In this document: positions 23,700 to 35,980 of the stretch, piece by piece
Numbering within the stretch: position 1 is the first letter of the stretch
Layout of the letters: every line of letters begins with the position of its first letter
NCBI GenBank assembly: GCA_950295325.1
Contig: OX485805.1
Location: forward strand, 24,417,501 to 24,477,500
DNA length: 60,000 nt
Reading direction: 5' to 3'
Source: Polytrichum commune
Lineage: Eukaryota; Streptophyta; Polytrichopsida; Polytrichales; Polytrichaceae
Program-made: the position numbers and the translations under genes
The notes under the pieces: model-generated
Databases searched by the model: none
The model's input: only the letters and a program-made list of their open reading frames with translations
Told to the model about the DNA's origin: nothing

Positions 23700-24207
23700 A
23701 TGTTGACATCTTCTAGTTACATGTTGACATCTTCATGTTTTGCTTTATTTATTTGAGATATATTCTATAGATTCCTCGAAAATGGTTGGTAATTATCCTG
23801 AAGTCTTGAATTTCAACTGGTTATTTCTTAAACTCAACCAGTTCATCTAAAACCAACCGTTGGTTCTCCCTAGACATATATAGGCCCACACTTATTGGTG
23901 GCAGTGAATGGAGTTCACCCGTTCACTGCTCCCACCACCAGTATGTGTGGGTAGCCTATTACTGGTGTGGTTCACCAATGAACGATTCCAGCAAGGGCCA
24001 CTCTTAAAGTTGGTTTAACTAGTGAGAGCCAGTGGTTGCAATCAATGTTGATACTCACCATTCACTAGTGACCTGCACCACTAAGTGTGGGTGGGCTATT
24101 AATTAGTTTGAGGTATAATATTCCATAGATTCCTCTACAATAATCAGTAGTTTTCCTGCAGTCGTGCACTTCAACCGGTTTTTTCACAAACTCAACTAGT
24201 TCTCCCC
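23700..24207 (-). repeat. two AACCGGTT-family copies around a short palindrome
   Basis: Minus-orientation copies at 23700-23850 and 24100-24207 are separated by the palindromic GCCCACAC element at 23883-23950 (GGCCCACACTTATTGGTGGC .. CACCACCAGTATGTGTGGG). This is a nest of unrelated small repeats. Confidence 0.6.
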
Positions 24208-24223
24208 CTTCATTATGACAATA

Positions 24224-24880
24224 CAATCCACCCTCCATACGTGCTACCCCCGATAAGTGTTAAAATTGCAAAAGTGTTAAGGAATATTGTGCTCCCCGTA
24301 AAAATCCCCAAAATGCACTAGTAAGTGTTAATTGTTAATTGCTAAAGAGAATTTATAAAAATAATGCTCCCCTCTTCCGAATGAATTCACCTGGATAAGT
24401 GTTAATTTGGATGAAAGTGAGGCTATGAAATTTAATAACTTGGATGAAATTGACAAATTCACTAACCCTAAACCCTATGACCTTATTGAAACAAGTGGCA
24501 TTGGTATCTACACAGATTGCACCCACTATGAATGCGTATGAGTTCATCAATAATGAACTAGAATTTACTCTAAACAATCCCCACATACCTATTGAGGAGG
24601 AAATTATAAGCACTACACTTTACGAAAGAGATGATGCAATTGACAATGAACCCATTGAAGAAGTTGACAATGTGCAAATTGGTGATGATGTGGTAGATGG
24701 AGTAGGATTCAAGGACGTTGAAAGTGCATTAATGACCTTCAAATAATTTTTGGAACGAAGACCTACTAATGTTACGCAGTCTCTCATCCAAATTATTTAA
24801 ACACTTCAAAAGGACCAACCCCAAAATTCGAATAATTTTGTGGGCAACCAAAAATTTGAATCTTTTTGTACGCAACCCCC
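24224..24880 (+). pseudogene. decayed pogo-type transposase C-terminus with one terminal repeat
   Basis: A left terminus CAATCCACCCTCCATACGTG after TA (24222-24223) matches the MITE ends at 27 and 42983. Downstream, the frame at 24444-24746 encodes IEEEIIST, DDAIDNEPIEEVDN and FKDVESALMTFK. This is the acidic tail and final helix seen at the C-terminus of pogo/Tigger DDE transposases (family knowledge). Past the TAA at 24744-24746 the same frame continues with FLERRPTNVTQSLIQII, another TAA, then TLQKDQPQNSNNF. Both stops could be CAA-to-TAA changes. The DDE catalytic core is missing, so this is a truncated relic of an autonomous relative of the two MITEs. Confidence 0.6.
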
Positions 24881-25195
24881 AAAGTAGGATCTCATTCTTG
24901 TGCAATATTTTTGGGTTGGCTCCCAAAATGAAGGCATGCCTATAAACATACCTATAGATCCACAAAAATAGGCTTGGAGGGTCTGCTCACATGAGCAAGC
25001 AGATGAAATAGTGTCACTCCCTAATACACAAGTGTAGTCAACTTAAGGAGTTTCCTAGGTGAGTGTGAGGTGTTTAGATTTGGTGGTGGACGTCCACGTA
25101 TGATTGAGAAGGTTCTCCAATCATTCATTATTTTGGTGTTAAATTTCTCAATACTTTGACGCAACTTGGTTTGTGTGTGAAGTCGCCTTCTATTA

Positions 25196-25562
25196 GGGGC
25201 GACTTCACATACAAGCCAAGGGCCATGACCATGTAATTGTGAGGGCCCTTGATTCTCATCCAAAGGCCGTACAATGAGTTGCGATGAATTTTACAGCTCT
25301 TTAACTAACATGGTTTGCCAAAATTTGCGTCAACCCTACCTCTTGGAGGTGGCTTCACGCAAATTCCTGCAGACCATGACACATTATCCATAGGTTACCA
25401 TGTAGGAATCCATGTAGACTTTCATCCATGATAATTTCTTTGGACCCTTAGTTCGTCACCTTCTAGTGTGAAGTGAACTTGGACAAACTCAACCTTTTCA
25501 ACTAATGAGAGATGTTAGAATGCACTGGTCACGGGCCTTCAGTCTCGTGTGTGAAGTAACCC
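25196..25562. mobile_element. Tourist-like MITE, GGGCCACTTCACAC family, copy C
   Basis: The left end GGGGCGACTTCACATACAAG follows TTA (25193-25195). The right end, reverse-complemented (GGGTTACTTCACACACGAGA), is followed by TAA. It contains an imperfect palindrome at 25321-25365 (AAATTTGCGTCA..TCACGCAAATT). The family recurs at 54586-55134, 55343-55852 and 59585 onward. Confidence 0.65.
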
Positions 25563-26354
25563 TAAGTTATATCATGTAAGCAAATGGCCTCAATGAAAGA
25601 AAATAGGCAGGTAATGGGTTGGGAAGTGAAATTTTGGACCTACGTCAAGGTTGGCAGGGAATGTCCTTCAACATGAGAAGCCCTGCTGGACATGTTAGTC
25701 TTCATATTGTTTGCATCATTTCAAATTGTTGACGACATGCATTGTTAAAGACACCGAAAACTATGACCCTACCCCGGTATGATATAGCCCAGGATATGCG
25801 AATACTCAATCCAAAAGGACTCTACACTGCAAATGTTTATATTTGGATACAGCATAGGCCACTCCGATTCACCAATGTGCAGGTTCAGTAACAAATTGGG
25901 TGAACTGTCATAGGTTTGGTGTCCAAAAACTTCATCCTCTGTGGGAGTGTCAGTACTAAGTTGGTATCTGGTTCAGATTTATTGGGTTTTAAAATTTTGT
26001 GCTTGTCTATCTTGGAGAAGATTTGCAAAATTTTAGTACAAGGTCTACATCTCTCTCACCTTCACATAGAACAGAGTCCTCAAAGTGTGGGGCCACGCGA
26101 TAGAAAGATGTCACCATAAGGCTCTGCTTGCTTCACTGTGATTGATTCATTTGAAGCCAGTACTGCAAAATGAGACCGAATAGATGAAATTAGGACTTCC
26201 AGGGATGTCAAAGTCTACAATTATTTGTTGCAAAGTAGCAGTGGTGATGAGAAAATGAGACTGCGGAACGTGCGTGATGCATTGTGCAAGGATTTCATCC
26301 TAAAAATTGTATTGTGAAACTCAAACCTAGTACCCTAGCGCCAAGTGCAAGCAC
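25563..26354. other. 3' flank of REC8, no other gene seen
   Basis: No family-like frame. The part adjoining 26354 is expected to hold the REC8 3' UTR; I could not place a poly(A) site. Confidence 0.5.
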
Positions 26355-29300
26355 TTACACTATGCTTGGACACTCCTTGAACATGGGAGAGAGAGGGAGA
26401 TTGGAATCACCGGCATTCGTTACCTGGAAGTCTCTCCGTCTCTTCCTAGCCATGGTGAGACGTTGTAAATGCAAAATAGTAACTGCAAGCTTGTTGTGAC
26501 CTAATGCCCCCTTCCCACCTGACTTTAAGCTAAGACTAAAAGTTGGTTCTAACAACCCAGCCTTCACACCATCGACATAATCTAGTGCCGAGCCTGGTTG
26601 GCAAATGATGTGGCATGGCTTAAAAGTGGAGGTTTTAAGCCTCAAGCACCGACCTTCCCATTGGTACCTAAACATGAGGCAAGAATATAGGACCTTTAAA
26701 AGTGTTGCCTCCCACCCTTGTGATTGGTTGCTTTTTAGTCTTAGCTATGAGGGCACAAGGAACTTCATTAACAAAAATTGATGGTAAGATAGGTGAGTAG
26801 TAAGACATTTGGGGATGGGACAAAAACTACCCAACATTCATTGCTTGGTAGATAAAACAATTAACACATCTCTAAACTAAAACCTACTTGAAAATCTCTG
26901 GAGCAAATTCTTGTAGGTGCATTGGGATAGCCGGATGCCTCCGCTATAACCGAGGGAGCTTTACCCGGTTTTTAGGAAATACTTTGTCTTAGCTAAAGTC
27001 AGGTGGGAAGGGGGCATAAGTCTCTTACGTATAATGATAATACACATGTGCATTTCAAGCCCTTTCAAAAATTGTAGATTAGCATATGAGGAGAAAAAGC
27101 ATACCAATATATATATATATGGGGACTTTGATTGTTGGAAATTTCTAGACAGGGTACAGGGAGTACACTTACCACAGACTTGGTAAAACATCCTGGCCGC
27201 ACGGGATTGGTCTAGTCCACGAGTAAGTTTGTCGAGAGATGCTTCCGAAATATCAGCAGCTTCCAACTTGTTGAAATGCTCTCTCAGGTGTCTGCCAAAT
27301 CATCAAAAGATGAAGTTGCGTGAAATTGTCTTGGTGAAAACCCGGTGGATCGTTGTCAATAGAGAGTAAATACCGACTTTAGTTCTGATGCCCATATGGC
27401 GCAGCTCTAGGATGTGTTCCGGTTTCTTCACGACACCCAAAATTTTGTTTGCTCGGTCATGTGAGAGACATCCGCCAAAACATAAAACAGTTATACAAAG
27501 TCAATAGTGAAAACAAGAGTTTCCAGCCATAAACGATATTTTGTGTTCCGAGCATGTCTTACTTGGCAAGGACGATCGTGGTGGTGTTGATTGAGTCAGC
27601 TGGCATTGGTGTTTGAGTACATCCAGCGCTCTCTTCCAATAGCTCTAACCGAAGCCCCAATGTGGAAAGTTAATGGTACTCATAACTAGCTTTACATTTT
27701 GTAGAGCTCTATCTCCCCTACCCATACCAAAGCCAAGAGCTAGAATTTGATATTGTATCACCCAGTTAATTTCTTAAACCAGCATAACTATATAATCTGG
27801 ATACAGAACTTACGAGACTGTGCGAGGATGCCAGCTTGAAAGTCACCACTCGCAAAGTAATCAATCATGTCACATTTGCCAGATGCTCGACGAGGCAGTA
27901 AATCTATCTCTGGCAACTCGCCTGAGAGCGAGGGACTTCCAGGCTTAACTGAGGAACTACGTCTTTTCTTGGACCTATCACCACCAGAATCAAGTTGCAT
28001 TCATTCGTACATTAAAATCGGTTGATGGCAGGAAAACAAACGGCAAAATTATTTGTAACATTCAGAGGCCGGCAAATTTGGAAAAGAGTTGAATTCAGCA
28101 GTGTACAGGCAGCAGGAGAATATTGTTGGACATTGGAGGACACTCAGTGCTCACCTTCCAGAAGTAGGAAGGTCTCCTTCACTATCGTAAAGGAGGCCTT
28201 CACTGTGAGGCGTCGACCTACTCGATTTTCGGCGGTTCCCTGATATTCCACTGACATTGACTGGGGCTGCATAGGCATTGTGTAAAGAATCTCAGTGACG
28301 ATCTGAGATCGTAACAGTCAATTACCTGAGGCGTGAAAACTCAACGACAGATAATTGTTATTCACTAAGTGTAAGAGGTTTAACGTTTTTAAGACACGAT
28401 TCGTGATACACGTGCTTTACAGTTCCAATTTAAGATGGTCATGAAAGAAATATACCCAAGAGGCCTGGGGTTCTCAAGCTATATTGAATCTCCTGGCTTC
28501 CAGTACTTGGTGTCTGAAGAGCTTCTCGAAGCTTCTCAACAGATCCGAGATGGCTGATCGGATCAACTTCCGGAGGGGACTGATTTGTTGAAGTACAGCA
28601 TCCATGAGAAATGTCCATTGCAACCGGATTAGTTTGCCCCAGTACGACGTTCATAGCAGAGAGCAAAACCAAATACCAACTTGAAAAACATTACTCTAAC
28701 AAAGATTTACGTACCATCATTCTGCGTAATTTATAAAATTACGTATTTCAAACGTCGTAGAATTTTTTTGATGTTATAGTTTGCAACATTTCTTGCATCA
28801 ACTGAAAGTCTGACACTAATAACAGCCTGTTGCAGACTCGGATGCAATACAAGCTTGCTTTTCACGAGGTCCAACCAACAACTGAAAAACGGAGTTCTTT
28901 ATCGACTCACATTATCGGTCTCCATTGGAAAACCTGGATCAGACAAGCTCGCCGAAGGCAATGATGTCTCTTTGACATCTAAAATCGCTTCACAAAAGGC
29001 AACAAGTGATCAGATATCCGCTGATTATCAACCCATGGTCAATACCATTGTCACTACGGTAGTAAATATTTCCCACCCAAACAAGTTGAACCTACATGCA
29101 GAAAAAAACAAATAAAGAGAACTATCACCCAACTGATCCCCAGGTGGTGATGTAAGCATCTTAGTAGCTAGATAACATCAATAAATCCAGAGAGGATGAA
29201 ATCAATTAGAACAGTTGCACAAACTACTGAATTGAAGGCTCGATGCTCTGTCTTAATCTAACTAAGGTAAGGGGTAATAATTTGCAGATTGAGCTCAAAA

Positions 29301-32300
29301 CTGATTAGAACAGACCTTTTGTCAATTCGGAAACTGGATGAGAAGGAACAGAAATCAATGAACGCCACATTTCTTGAAGAGTGGGAGCCCAAGCAGGTTC
29401 TGGTCCGCAGGAGGCATTTAAAGATACACAGGCTGACGGAAGGGTCCAAACTTGCTGAACAGCTGCCACCCGAAGTTTTTTCATTCTTGATGGGCTCGAT
29501 ATCTGCACTTCGTTTAACCTTTGTTAAGAGATGAGGAGTTCATACTCAGCATTACTGATTGCTTACAGAATAAATGTCCCTGGGTCCTTTCTTCTAATCA
29601 GAAAGTAGACAAACTGGAGTATGTGATACGTGCACGGTCATATGCACCAAAGTAAGTTATGCTGATGATGATCAAGACAAACCTTCCTCCGACATGCCTG
29701 ATCGATAATATCAGATGTCTCGCGGAGCCAGGTTTTATAAACCCTTGGAGGAACTTCAGTTGCATCGTTGTCATGAATTTCTCCTCGGCCGAGTTTTTTC
29801 CTCCTGATCCTTTTGGCTCGAGTGTTTCGTTTGCTTTGCGAGTCTGCCACTGGCTGCAATGTCCGCGGACTACGTACTTCAGAATTCAATTTCTTATTCA
29901 ATCTTAAGCCGACTCCAACATAAGGAGTGTCCTATATATAGCTCATCAATAATGCTCGGATCCTTAAGATAACTTGCCGTTACGGTCTCTTCCGGTGGAT
30001 TAACATCTGGGTCCGGCAGGTTCTCTTCAAAGATCGTGTGTAAGGCACCAGAAAGGTTGGGTGGAAGATTATCTGGAGGAGCGCACATTGTTGACTTCAT
30101 TAGTCATCAATATTGATGCGAAGTGATCCACTTTCTATTAGAGTGATATTCCAGAATGTTAGAACTTACTTTGGTCTTTGAACCCTTTTTTTAAAATTTT
30201 GTTTTTTGGAGACAGAAGGCAAAGAAAGCCAACGCCAACCATTGAAACCAAAGGAAAAGAATACGCGCGCACTTCAAGGGGAGGCGGGGCCCCTTGAGCC
30301 CGAAACACCGCCACGTAAAGGAAAAAGAGGGACAACAACCGACCCAACCACGGTCAACCCCTAATCCACCAAGCCAAGGATCACCCCCACCCCACCGGCC
30401 AAGGACAACCCCAAACCACCAAGACCAACCTCCCCACGGAGTTGGGAAACCTATCTACGTTGTTGTTTCCAATTCCACTCAATATTATGCCTCTTACAAA
30501 GTACATTCCTAGCAACCCATGTCTTATCGGTCCTTTAACCTTTAAATCCCATTAGTTTCTGCGGTTATTGAGGACCATTAAATTTGTGCAGGGGTGGGAT
30601 TGCCAGATATCTTTCATCACTACTATATATAGAGACATTGTCTAAGAACTCTTAAGTACTCAAGGTGGGTCCAAAACATCATCCGTCCATATTTGTACAT
30701 ATATATGTGACTTCGAGCAGCTCATACCTGGAAGTTGAAAATCTGGCAAGAAGTCGTCCAAAGGGGCAAGAATATCGTCAGCTGAGGTAGACGATCCACT
30801 CCTGCCAGTTCTTGTCAAAAGTTCAACTGCACCATCAGAATTTGGAAGCATGAAGGTAGGATCCAGACGAACATGAGCATGCAATGCGTTATTTCCAACA
30901 TTAAACCTACAGAGTAAGAGAAGTAACCTGTGAATTCCGTCCATATTCTGAGGGGAGTAGGGATCGGGGTCCAGCAAAGTAATATCCTCAATGGCAGCTA
31001 TGCACAGCAATGATCAAGGTATATATTAGATTCGTATTATTATTTTCTCACATTTGAAGAAACTCATGAAAACCTCTTTAGTTATCTTCATGTGAAAAAC
31101 TTACAGCTGTTGGACGTCATTCGTATATATTTTCATCTAAACGGTGAAAGAAAAAGTGGACAATCGGATATAATAATTTAGTATCAAAATTGAGGTATCG
31201 ACTCATGAGTACAGGAAGTCAGACGTCGAATTTACCCTGAAAGTGATCCCGAGGAGTACCACTGTCTTGCCCGTCAACAAGTTTGCCAACATTAGGAAAG
31301 ACAAAGAACTGCTCTTCCTGCTGACACAATTTTTCGAGTTACAACCGAGAACTAAATTAAGTGACAAGCCAAACAAATTCTATCTATTTGTTTTTTTTCC
31401 TGCGGAATTATTTAACGTGCGTAAGATTTGTTTTTTGTTTTTTTAACTGTCATAAATGTTGCATGCTTGCGAGATGCATTACTATGCTATCTCCAAACAG
31501 CAAGACTCTGAGTACCACCTAGGTAATGGAGGTCCGCTTTACTACAAGTTTCCCCGGCTGGAAAATTGCCCAAAGTTCCTTGTAGAACAGAAGACTCGCT
31601 GGTTTAACCTAGATTTAAGAGCAGGGCGAAAATATGGTTGCATAGATCGGGCATAGATCGGGCATAGATCATGGCTAATGGAAATTCAAGGTGTATTCAA
31701 CTGATTGATTTCCAAATAATTAGGAAAATTGTCCACTCAAGTTCGTTATGTAGAGCGAATAAACAACTTCTGCCCAGTGGAACTCCTGTCATATTTCAAA
31801 CTTCACCATGATATCCTCTTCTTCTTCAGGAACGGGCTGATTTGACATAGGCTGTTCAATGTCATCGAAAAGCGTGAATCCATAGTCAATAGTGATGTTC
31901 TCAAACCTGAGTCAACCACGATGAAACTTCTCACTCAATACTTGTATCCAAAGATCACCTGGACACATGACTGCAGCCTATAGGGTGTATATAATATATG
32001 GCCCCTGTTGCTATGACGAGAACCAATACTGAAGGTAGTAGAAACATTATAATGCTCCAACTTCGATGATAAAATGACATCCCGTTCCAAGGTAGTATGT
32101 GAGCAGTCCAATGGTCCTCTCCCTGAATACGAGGAATGTTGTTGACATCTGGTTCCAAAAATGCCAAGGTTGATAGAAAGGGACAGTGGTCCTTACTTTG
32201 CATGTCTTTTGGGGCTTGGTAAAATGGCTGGGTCTGCACCCTTTCCGGCCACTTCTGTCTTGATTTTTTTCTGTGAGGGATATGTAAGATGGTTTAGCCA

Positions 32301-33790
32301 ATAATATAACCGGTATGTACAAATGCACATTGCAATTTTATCAAACCATATGATGAAGCACGGGTCTTGATCTTCATTACAGGTGTTCTAAGTAAGTCTG
32401 GAAGTGGAGGACGGATGGGGAGTGATGCACACGATAATTCCATCTCTCTTCCTCATCTGTAACGACTATCATTCCTTTGTTCATTCGAACTCATGGCCCT
32501 AAGTCCTTGAAAAACTCTTCACAAATGCCGGGTCTTAGCGATATGGTGTCCGAGGTGCATGATCCCTTCAACCTCTTAATTCAGAATCTCTTGATTTCAT
32601 TCATTCAACGGATGGGATGCATAATGATCTATCTGAACTGCAGACTAATTTATTCTCCACAGTATGGAGTAAGATGACTGAAAATATATCACGGCATGAA
32701 AACTGTCCACAGATAGCAGCTCACGAAGATGGACGTACCAGGAACGCATTCAGGTCCTCTGATTGAATATGTCCCGTCGTTGGTCAAAATATGAAACAAT
32801 AGTCAGCTAATAACGGAGCAAATTTTCCAGTGAACACTTACAAGTTTATTCAGGCTTCAAACATTGCAAGGAGCTACATTAATTTAGGTTGCAGCTCTTG
32901 TGGCCGTGTTATTAAAGAATATCGTACCGTATAGGAAAACAACTTTTCGGTTGTAAACATGAACAACTCCTCCTGAAAGCACAATAGAGAAATATTAGTG
33001 GCAGTGACACTAATTGAGCAAGAAATACTTGATTTCTAAGAATATCCTGGCATTCATGCCCCTTCCAAGAATGGCCAATAGTTTTTATCTGTAGATTGCC
33101 TGCATCCTGAGGACCAATGATAGGTGCAGAGTGTTCGACGTACCCATAAGGATTCCCGAGAGCCGAAGTGCAAGAGGAACTGGAGGGTACAGAATCTGCT
33201 TGCTGCAATAAAGGCAGTTTCAAGAAGCATTGACTCGTCAGAAAAAAGACACATGAATAACTCGTACTCATAGACCCGTTGGATATGACAAAGTGGTGAA
33301 AGATTACCGATTCGTTGTAAAAATACAACATTACCGCCTCCATATCAGGCTCTTAGCTCTAACCGGTGAAATCATTTCCACAAACTTCAAACGCACGTTA
33401 TTAGATGCCTGTTCTGTTTCCTTGTCTTGACATGAAATTAGTCATACCATATCTGTTCAATGTCAATCGTTGCGGCCTTCCTCCTGTTAATATGTGCACG
33501 GATAGTGGCCGCAATCCTGGATTAACGAGGTTCAGCACTGAATGAGTCATTAGCGGTCGAAACAAAGGAACAATATAGCAACCAAGATAGCTGTTCTCTG
33601 TGACGGTACAGTGTCGTCAAAGTCAACGCTGTGGTTTTAAAGAGAGGAGAAATATATCCACTTGAAGGTCTTGAAATATCTTTCACATTGTACGCCATGA
33701 TAATTCTGGTGTTGAACCTCCTTATAACGGTCCTTACCAAATTTGGCCCATGGGCCCCTTTTTGTTGAGCAATTGGTGCGAATAAAACAT
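26355..33790 (-). CDS. REC8: REC8/SYN1 meiotic cohesin kleisin, 19 exons
   Basis: Predicted 669-aa alpha-kleisin that closes the cohesin ring during meiosis. Exons (transcript order): 33738-33790, 33448-33516, 33144-33202, 32928-32972, 32739-32758, 32197-32270, 31807-31906, 31236-31320, 30728-30997, 29974-30072, 29683-29876, 29316-29502, 28911-28978, 28456-28579, 28155-28239, 27814-27974, 27563-27632, 27173-27291, 26355-26482. The N-terminus MFYSHQLLNKKGPMGQIW, then ALRLSGILMGGVV and VYNRKV, is the Rad21/Rec8 head that binds SMC3, closer to SYN1/REC8 than to RAD21/SCC1. The middle is acidic and low-complexity; exon 11 has KTWLRETSDII as in SYN1. Exon 18 (HLREHFNKL .. AARMFYQVC) starts the winged helix that binds SMC1. 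Exon 5 is a 20-nt microexon. The last exon lacks the usual PYxDI core, so it and the exon 10/11 junction are the least certain parts. The start ATG is fixed by the conserved MFYSHQLL. Confidence 0.87.
26505..27016. mobile_element. MITE in the last REC8 intron
   Basis: A 512-bp non-coding element with long inverted termini (TGCCCCCTTCCCACCTGACT, continuing TTAGCTAAGAC) flanked by TAA on both sides (26502-26504 and 27017-27019). A 3-bp TAA duplication suggests PIF/Harbinger (Tourist-like) mobilisation. It occupies most of the 690-nt intron and ends about 22 bp from the predicted 3' splice site at 26482/26483. Confidence 0.82.
30180..30480. other. C/A-rich block in REC8 intron 9
   Basis: On the plus strand this part of the intron has repeated CCAAGG, CCACCAAG and ACCCCAA words and is more GC-rich than its surroundings. 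The resulting proline-rich frames on either strand are compositional; no gene or known element recognised. Confidence 0.4.
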
Positions 33791-34399
33791 GATAAACTAT
33801 TAGTTCGATCAGAAGTAGCTCTGTTTCTTAATCACCCTGCACAACGCAGCACACTTATTGTCTAGTGTACCTGCAACCTGCAGCTAGGAGCTCGTTTATA
33901 TTGTTAATTGTCCTACTCCAATTAATTTGAAGAAATGCACATGAGCTTTCCTCCATCAATTTATTCCAAACTAAACAATGCCTACCCCATACCTACACAT
34001 CTAGTGTCTCCTTAACAGTTTGGAAGTCGACCCAAATATCTATCAAGAAAAGGAACCGTGTAATCCTAGAGCGACATGGAAACCGCGTAGAAGTCAATTG
34101 GCCGGAACTCCAGCAAGTAGGAAGCTATGTAGTGAATTTAGAGAAACACGAAAGTTACTTGAGTCACGGCAGAGAACATAACATCTGACGGTGCCTTTCA
34201 CAGATAACGTGCAGCTACAAAATGCAGGATACCTCTGTAGGAAATTTCCGAATAGATTTTGCCACATCGGTGGGATACCACGAGATCTGGTGATAAAGTA
34301 CTAGGTACCATAAAAACATCTGAAATACGACCACTCTGAAACAATTCCTGTTGCAACAAGCAAGACACACAGAAGATATCTAGGGAGCTATCTACGAAC
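33791..34399 (-). promoter_or_regulatory. REC8 5' flank
   Basis: Immediate upstream DNA of REC8, between its start codon and the tandem repeat block. It should contain the promoter and 5' UTR. I see no decisive core promoter motif. Confidence 0.35.
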
Positions 34400-35980
34400 A
34401 CCAAAACAAACAAGCTTGAGAGGAAGGATGAGCTACCCAAGTTTGGCAGCAGTTTCACCACAGAAAAACCTCCGAACCTGAAAATGGAACTCCACAATCA
34501 CCCGATGTATGTTGCACATGCACGAGGTTTAAAAGAAGCTCATCATGCAAACAGCTCGTTCTACAGGACACCTGGGACAGAAAGTTAGGGATCCAGGATC
34601 TCTCCATAACAGTTGCCAAGTGTAAATCCAAAACATGAGAGGGGCATGAGAACGTCTGCCAATGAAGTACTTCACACAGGAATCTTAATTGCAATCATCT
34701 TCTTGCTGCGATGAGTAAACAGCATGCAGCATGGTAGCTATTTAAACGCAACAAAACAACCAAACTCTAAGAGAAGGATGAGCTACCAGGTGAGGAATGA
34801 AGCAGTTTCACAAGAGAAAATCCTCCGACTGGAAAAATGGAACTGCAGAAACAGCAGATATGCTCGAGGTCGGATAGGCAGGAGCTCGTTATTCAAGAAC
34901 CTGTCCGAGAAAATGTGGAGCCATGTATCGCTCTGTTAGAATTGTTAGGAAAAATTCTCCACACGACAGGTGCATGAGAGGCTAGAGCTGCTACACAACT
35001 ATTACAAGCTTTAGAATATTTCTACAGAAACCATGTTCTTGTTGCATGCAACGAGCAGAAGTACGCAATTTGAAAGAAATGCACCAATATAACCAATCTC
35101 TGAGGGAAGGATGAGCTACATGCAAGTGCCAAACCAAATTCAGAAGAGACTGGAAAAATGGAACTGGACTTTGCACAATGCGTGGAGATAGGCTGGAGCT
35201 TGTTATTCAAGAGACCTGTGCAAGAAATTGTGCAGCCACAGCGCTGTTAGAATCGATATGAAGAATTCGCCACACGACAGGTGTATGCGTGGCTAGAGCT
35301 GCTACATAAGTACAAGTTTAAAAAGATGTATCCTGCGACCATCTTCTTGTTGGATGCAACGAGCAGAGATACGCAATATGAGAGCAATGCACCAAGATAA
35401 CCAATCTCTACGGGAAGGATGAGCTACCTGCAGAAGCGCCTGTCTAAGAAATGGTGCAGCCACAGCGCTCTGTTAGGATCGATAAGAAGAATCCATCACA
35501 CGACAGGTTAATGCGCGGCTAGAGCTGCTACATAGGTTCAAGTTTAGAAAGATGTGCGCTGCGACCATCTTCTTGTTGGATGCAACGAGCAGCAGTACGC
35601 AATATGAGAGCAATGCACCAAGATAGCCAATCGCTAGGGGGGAAATATTGAGCTACGTGCAAGTGCATTGTCCAAGAAAATGTGCAGCCACAGCGCCCTG
35701 TTAGGATCGATAAGAAGAATTCGCCACACGACAGGTGAATGAGAGGCTAGCGCTTCTACACAATTACAAGCTTAGAAATATTTCTACGGCGACCATCTTC
35801 TTGTTGCATGCAACGAGCAGAAATACGCAATATGAGAGCAAAGCACCAAGATAACCAATCTCTGAGGGAAGGATGAGCTACCTGCAAAGTGCTAAACCAA
35901 ATTCAGAAGAGATCACTGGGAAACATGGAACTGGACTCTGCACAAATGCGTAGAGATTAGCAGGAGCTCGTAATACAAGA
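34400..35980. repeat. imperfect tandem repeat array upstream of REC8
   Basis: Five to six units. Landmarks recur in order: GGATGAGCTACC (34427, 34778, 35109, 35419, 35874), CTGTTAGRATCGAT (35243, 35470, 35696; diverged at 34934), CACGACAGGT (34964, 35275, 35500, 35728) and ATGCAACGAGCAG (35038, 35348, 35572, 35800). Spacing is about 310 bp for full units and about 226 bp where an internal ~82-bp block (AAATTCAGAAGAGACTGG .. CAGGAGCTCGTTATTCAAGA) is missing. The two units nearest REC8 are the most diverged. I see no conserved reading frame, so coding is unlikely. Confidence 0.85.

Noticed and set aside
30907-30927. GT..AG stretch of 21 nt inside REC8 exon 9
   Set aside because: Too short to be an intron; it reads through in frame without a stop.
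31942-32148. In-frame stretch considered as an extra REC8 exon
   Set aside because: It would need flanking introns of 48 and 35 nt, too short for plants. Exon 6 (32197-32270) joins directly in phase to exon 7 (31807-31906) and matches the family better.
33301-33343. MEAVMLYFYNES frame, first taken as the REC8 LMGGVV segment
   Set aside because: The true segment (ALRLSGILMG) is encoded at 33144-33202 with matching phase and splice sites.
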